From NCBI GenBank assembly GCA_037178975.1, contig JASJZH010000006.1, positions 3,410,001 to 3,474,000 on the forward strand: a stretch of 64,000 bases of DNA. The letters are read 5' to 3'. How positions within the stretch are numbered: the first letter of the stretch is position 1; each line of letters begins with the position of its first letter. The translations under genes and the position numbers were made by a program. Origin of the DNA: Oscheius tipulae (lineage: Eukaryota; Nematoda; Chromadorea; Rhabditida; Rhabditidae). Positions 61,744-64,000 of the stretch are shown piece after piece. The notes beneath the pieces were generated by a model. That model saw only the letters and a list, made by a program, of their open reading frames with translations, did no database searches and was not told the origin of the DNA.

Positions 61744-62735
61744 AATGTACCCTGTAAAACTCGTTTAAAACAAACTAGACAAAGAGCTAAGGGAGCTAGG
61801 TGGACGAGAGGATGTCCTGGAACCGGCCACTCGGAGAGTACACATAGCCTAGTGTAATGCTCAGAACGAGTCTCGCATTTGAATTCGGTATATTTTGAGT
61901 CTATAAAGCACAAAAAAAGGAAGATGGAACGTAAAATGATGAAAACAGAGAGATGACTAACATTACTTGCATACAATTAATAACTTCTAGATATTCGTTT
62001 TGAATATGGAACAACAATATGATATCTTGACAAAATGATAAGTAAAGTAGGCATACGAACATTCACTCGACTTTCCCAAAAGGAAACGCTCGATCAATCA
62101 ACAAAACAATGAGGCAGTATTTTTTCGTGTCCTCGAAAATAGTTAATTGCACCCATATATGAGCTCATTATGTACATCACTGAGTCTGACCTTTTACCAA
62201 ATCCAGCTGTACTTGATTTAATTTGTTACACTTTATTAAATACTTGATATCTCATGATCATCAGCAGCCAATCTCCAATTAACACAAAGTGTACTAAGTT
62301 TTTTGCTGATAACAGGGGACCACGTGAAGATCACCTCGTACCGCGTCGAGCTAGCTTCTTCTTATTTGAATAGTAGCTATGCTTGCTGGCGAATTTAAAA
62401 TTTTACTCCGCTTTTGCGATAGGATCGCTTTTCCACGTGAGATGTTTATCATTCAGCTTTTTGCAGCTTCCACAGAAATATTTCTATAGCAACTTCTTTT
62501 CCCAACTTTCCTCATATTTAACACGGATTGATTAACTCTGCTTTCAGATTAGATAGTACTAACCGTAGCTAACAGGCCACACCGCTTCCCGCAAATGGAA
62601 GGGACCCACAATACGAGCTGGAATTCGGGAAATTCAGGTATTATCGTGATTCCACCCTTTTTCTTTCTACCAAACATGCTATAGTTTTTTTTATAACTAA
62701 TACTCTCTTCAGAAAGCGAGTCAGCAGCGGGTATA
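61744..62735. other. Divergent promoter region
   Basis: Between the SMYD gene (-) and the PI 4-kinase gene (+). The long minus-strand open frame 61641-61976 overlaps SMYD exon 1 in another frame and is a shadow. AT-rich; no exon supported. Confidence 0.45.
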
Positions 62736-63579
62736 ATGCGAAATACTTCTACGTCTTGTGCTTCAGGTGACAAATACTACTTTTTTGCTTTTTCATCGGT
62801 ACATTTTAGAATCAGATGGAGATTTTGGTGATGAAAATGTCGGTCTTCTGAGTAAAGCGACAAAGAAGGGAAAGAATGTAGGTTCATTACCGTTTTTCCC
62901 AGTACGTTAAAATGGAAATTAATAGGAAATTCTTCGTTCAACTTACGGTCTTATGGAGTCAAGTTTAGTTTTTTTTATTTTGACGTCTTTAATACCGTTA
63001 AAAATTTGTTAAAAAGCTGATCTATTTTGTGATCCCGAGTTATCGAAAACACTTCCTTAGATCAACAAAAACACCCGTCCCCTGCTCAGTCATTTTTGTT
63101 TTCAGATGGAACGTACTCCACTCTTGCATCGTCCGATCTCTTCAGCTGATCCAGCTGCAGTTGAAATCGGCCGTCGGTTAGAAAACGATGTCAATCACGA
63201 GTCTAGTGACGAGGAAGAATGTTTCACAGGCAATCGCTCCAAATACTCTGTTCACATACTATGCTTCAGGTGGCGAGCAATATGGGAGTACAACTGGAGC
63301 CGATTTTCGAGCAATCGTTGAAGAAGCAGTGCGATCTATCCACAACGGAGTGTTCCCTGAGAGAATCGCTCAAGGATCTAGTGGTTCATATTTTGTGAAG
63401 AATATGAACTCGGTATGACATTTTCATACCTTCTTCACAACATTACACAGAAAGTTATTGGAGTCTTCAAACCCAAGAACGAGGAGCCTTACGGACATCT
63501 GAATCCGAAGTGGTTGAAATGGTTCCACAAGATCTTTCTGCCCTGCTGCTTCGGAAGGAGTTGTCTTGTTCCCAATCAG
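62736..63579 (+). CDS. pi4k-2: Type II phosphatidylinositol 4-kinase, 5' part
   Basis: Exons at 62736-62766, 62810-62877, 63106 to about 63200, about 63229-63412 and 63451-63579. The N-terminus ([20 protein letters not shown], then [20 protein letters not shown]) is a non-conserved acidic lead. The conserved core then begins: [30 protein letters not shown] (the nucleotide-binding loop), [20 protein letters not shown] (catalytic lysine) and [14 protein letters not shown], with the Cys-rich CCPCCF-type palmitoylation segment. This matches PI4K2, which makes PI4P on endosomes and Golgi. The remaining two thirds of the kinase is not present before 64000. The third-exon donor is ambiguous (candidates near 63193), because two frames must be bridged. 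Confidence 0.82.
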
Positions 63580-63797
63580 GTGGGTCATCCAAGTTTCCTT
63601 TACATGTTCATTACGAAAATCAGTACATAATGAGAAAAAAAGATATAAGCTGCTTTAGTTGACACCAGGACAAGTTCACTGGTTATTTAGAAAGCGTCAA
63701 GGGCATTGAATATGCACAAATATACAAAATGACTAAGTCTATTTCGGAGGGGCTATTTGGGCTCCGAATACAAATACAAGGAGGTTAGTAGAAGTAT

Positions 63798-64000
63798 TTA
63801 GAGATCTCCTTTGCCACGCTCTAGGGTATCGTATGGAGTAGAGCTCTCAGCAGCATTGTAGGGAATCTCTATCACTCCCTCTTTTGGATCATCAAGCTTG
63901 GGAACGTCTTTTACGCTGTCGGCGCGGCCTCCGTAGAGCGAATCACGGTCTCGGACGGAGCCGCCGTAGATTGAACCTGTGTTAATTCTATTAGCAAAGC
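63798..64000 (-). CDS. 3'-terminal exon of an unidentified gene (cut by window end)
   Basis: A final exon at 63798-63976 with acceptor TTAACACAG encodes 58 residues: SIYGGSVRDRDSLYGGRADS, DVPKLDDPKEGVIEIPYNAA, ESSTPYDTLERGKGDL. The repeated [DS]xxYGG element and the Tyr/Asp-rich tail suggest a cytoplasmic tail or scaffold end, but I do not recognise it. It lies on the strand opposite the PI 4-kinase gene, about 220 bp past that gene's last visible exon. Confidence 0.55.
   Translation of the reverse strand, partial: FANRINTGSIYGGSVRDRDSLYGGRADSVKDVPKLDDPKEGVIEIPYNAAESSTPYDTLERGKGDL

Noticed and set aside
61641-61976. 111-codon minus-strand frame with hydrophobic N-terminus
   Set aside because: Overlaps SMYD exon 1 in a different frame; the SMYD frame (MYND finger) is clearly the real one.

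Overview
This window is nuclear DNA from a nematode, most likely a rhabditid (clade V-like) worm. Genes are split by very short introns (mostly 34-60 bp) with TTTCAG-type acceptors, and many start codons sit just behind an acceptor-like sequence, as expected for spliced-leader trans-splicing. The gene families are also nematode-typical: plant-like phosphoethanolamine methyltransferase, serpentine chemoreceptors, CTLD/CUB lectins and a group II PAK of the pak-2 type. Gene models were built by hand, matching intron phase and reading frame across exons. Where a junction would not close it is stated. No search was run, so family names rest on recognised motifs.

Layout. 0.8-1.8 kb: an unrecognised 192-aa protein (-). 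2.5-4.9 kb: a type I membrane protein with a proline-rich tail and a C-terminal PDZ ligand (-). 4.9-11.4 kb: about 6.5 kb with no convincing exon. 11.4-12.1 kb: an IDLSRF/prohormone-4-like neuropeptide precursor with an LDLa module (-). 15.8-17.9 kb: group II p21-activated kinase (-). 19.0-20.3 kb: a 7TM chemoreceptor (+), convergent with a small secreted helical protein (-). 22.1-23.7 kb: pmt-2-type phosphobase methyltransferase (+). 24.6-28.7 kb: an M1-aminopeptidase-like membrane protein that has lost its zinc site (+). 29.6-31.8 kb: a second 7TM chemoreceptor (+). 32.0-34.1 kb: a two-CTLD, two-CUB lectin (+), almost touching troponin T (34.2-35.7 kb, -). 37.2-40.9 kb: a tandem pair of secreted PAN-domain proteins (+). 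42.1-44.0 kb: an acidic mucin-like membrane protein (-). 46.2-46.6 kb: a possible peptide-hormone precursor (+). 47.7-48.7 kb: a claudin/Clc-like tetraspan (+). 49.1-51.0 kb: a lipid-anchored calmodulin-like protein (-). 51.3-52.1 kb and beyond: an ERG/FLI-type ETS factor (ast-1-like, -). 53.5-61.7 kb: a run of minus-strand genes (SMYD methyltransferase, MAP kinase kinase, a small membrane protein, a CRAL-TRIO/GOLD protein, a Nudix hydrolase) whose spacing suggests operon structure. 62.7-63.6 kb: the 5' part of a type II PI 4-kinase (+). 63.8-64.0 kb: the 3' end of another minus-strand gene.

There is no single pathway here. The genes cover muscle (troponin T), lipid metabolism and transport (PMT, CRAL-TRIO/GOLD, PI4K2), signalling (PAK, MAP2K, lipidated calmodulin-like, ETS), chemosensation (two 7TM receptors) and secreted or surface recognition (lectin, PAN pair, mucin-like protein, peptide precursors). 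The strongest leads are the inactive M1 peptidase, two GC-AG introns that are needed to keep protein frames, an apparent non-AG acceptor inside the MAP2K catalytic domain, the lipidated four-EF-hand protein, the tandem PAN genes and the two peptide precursors.
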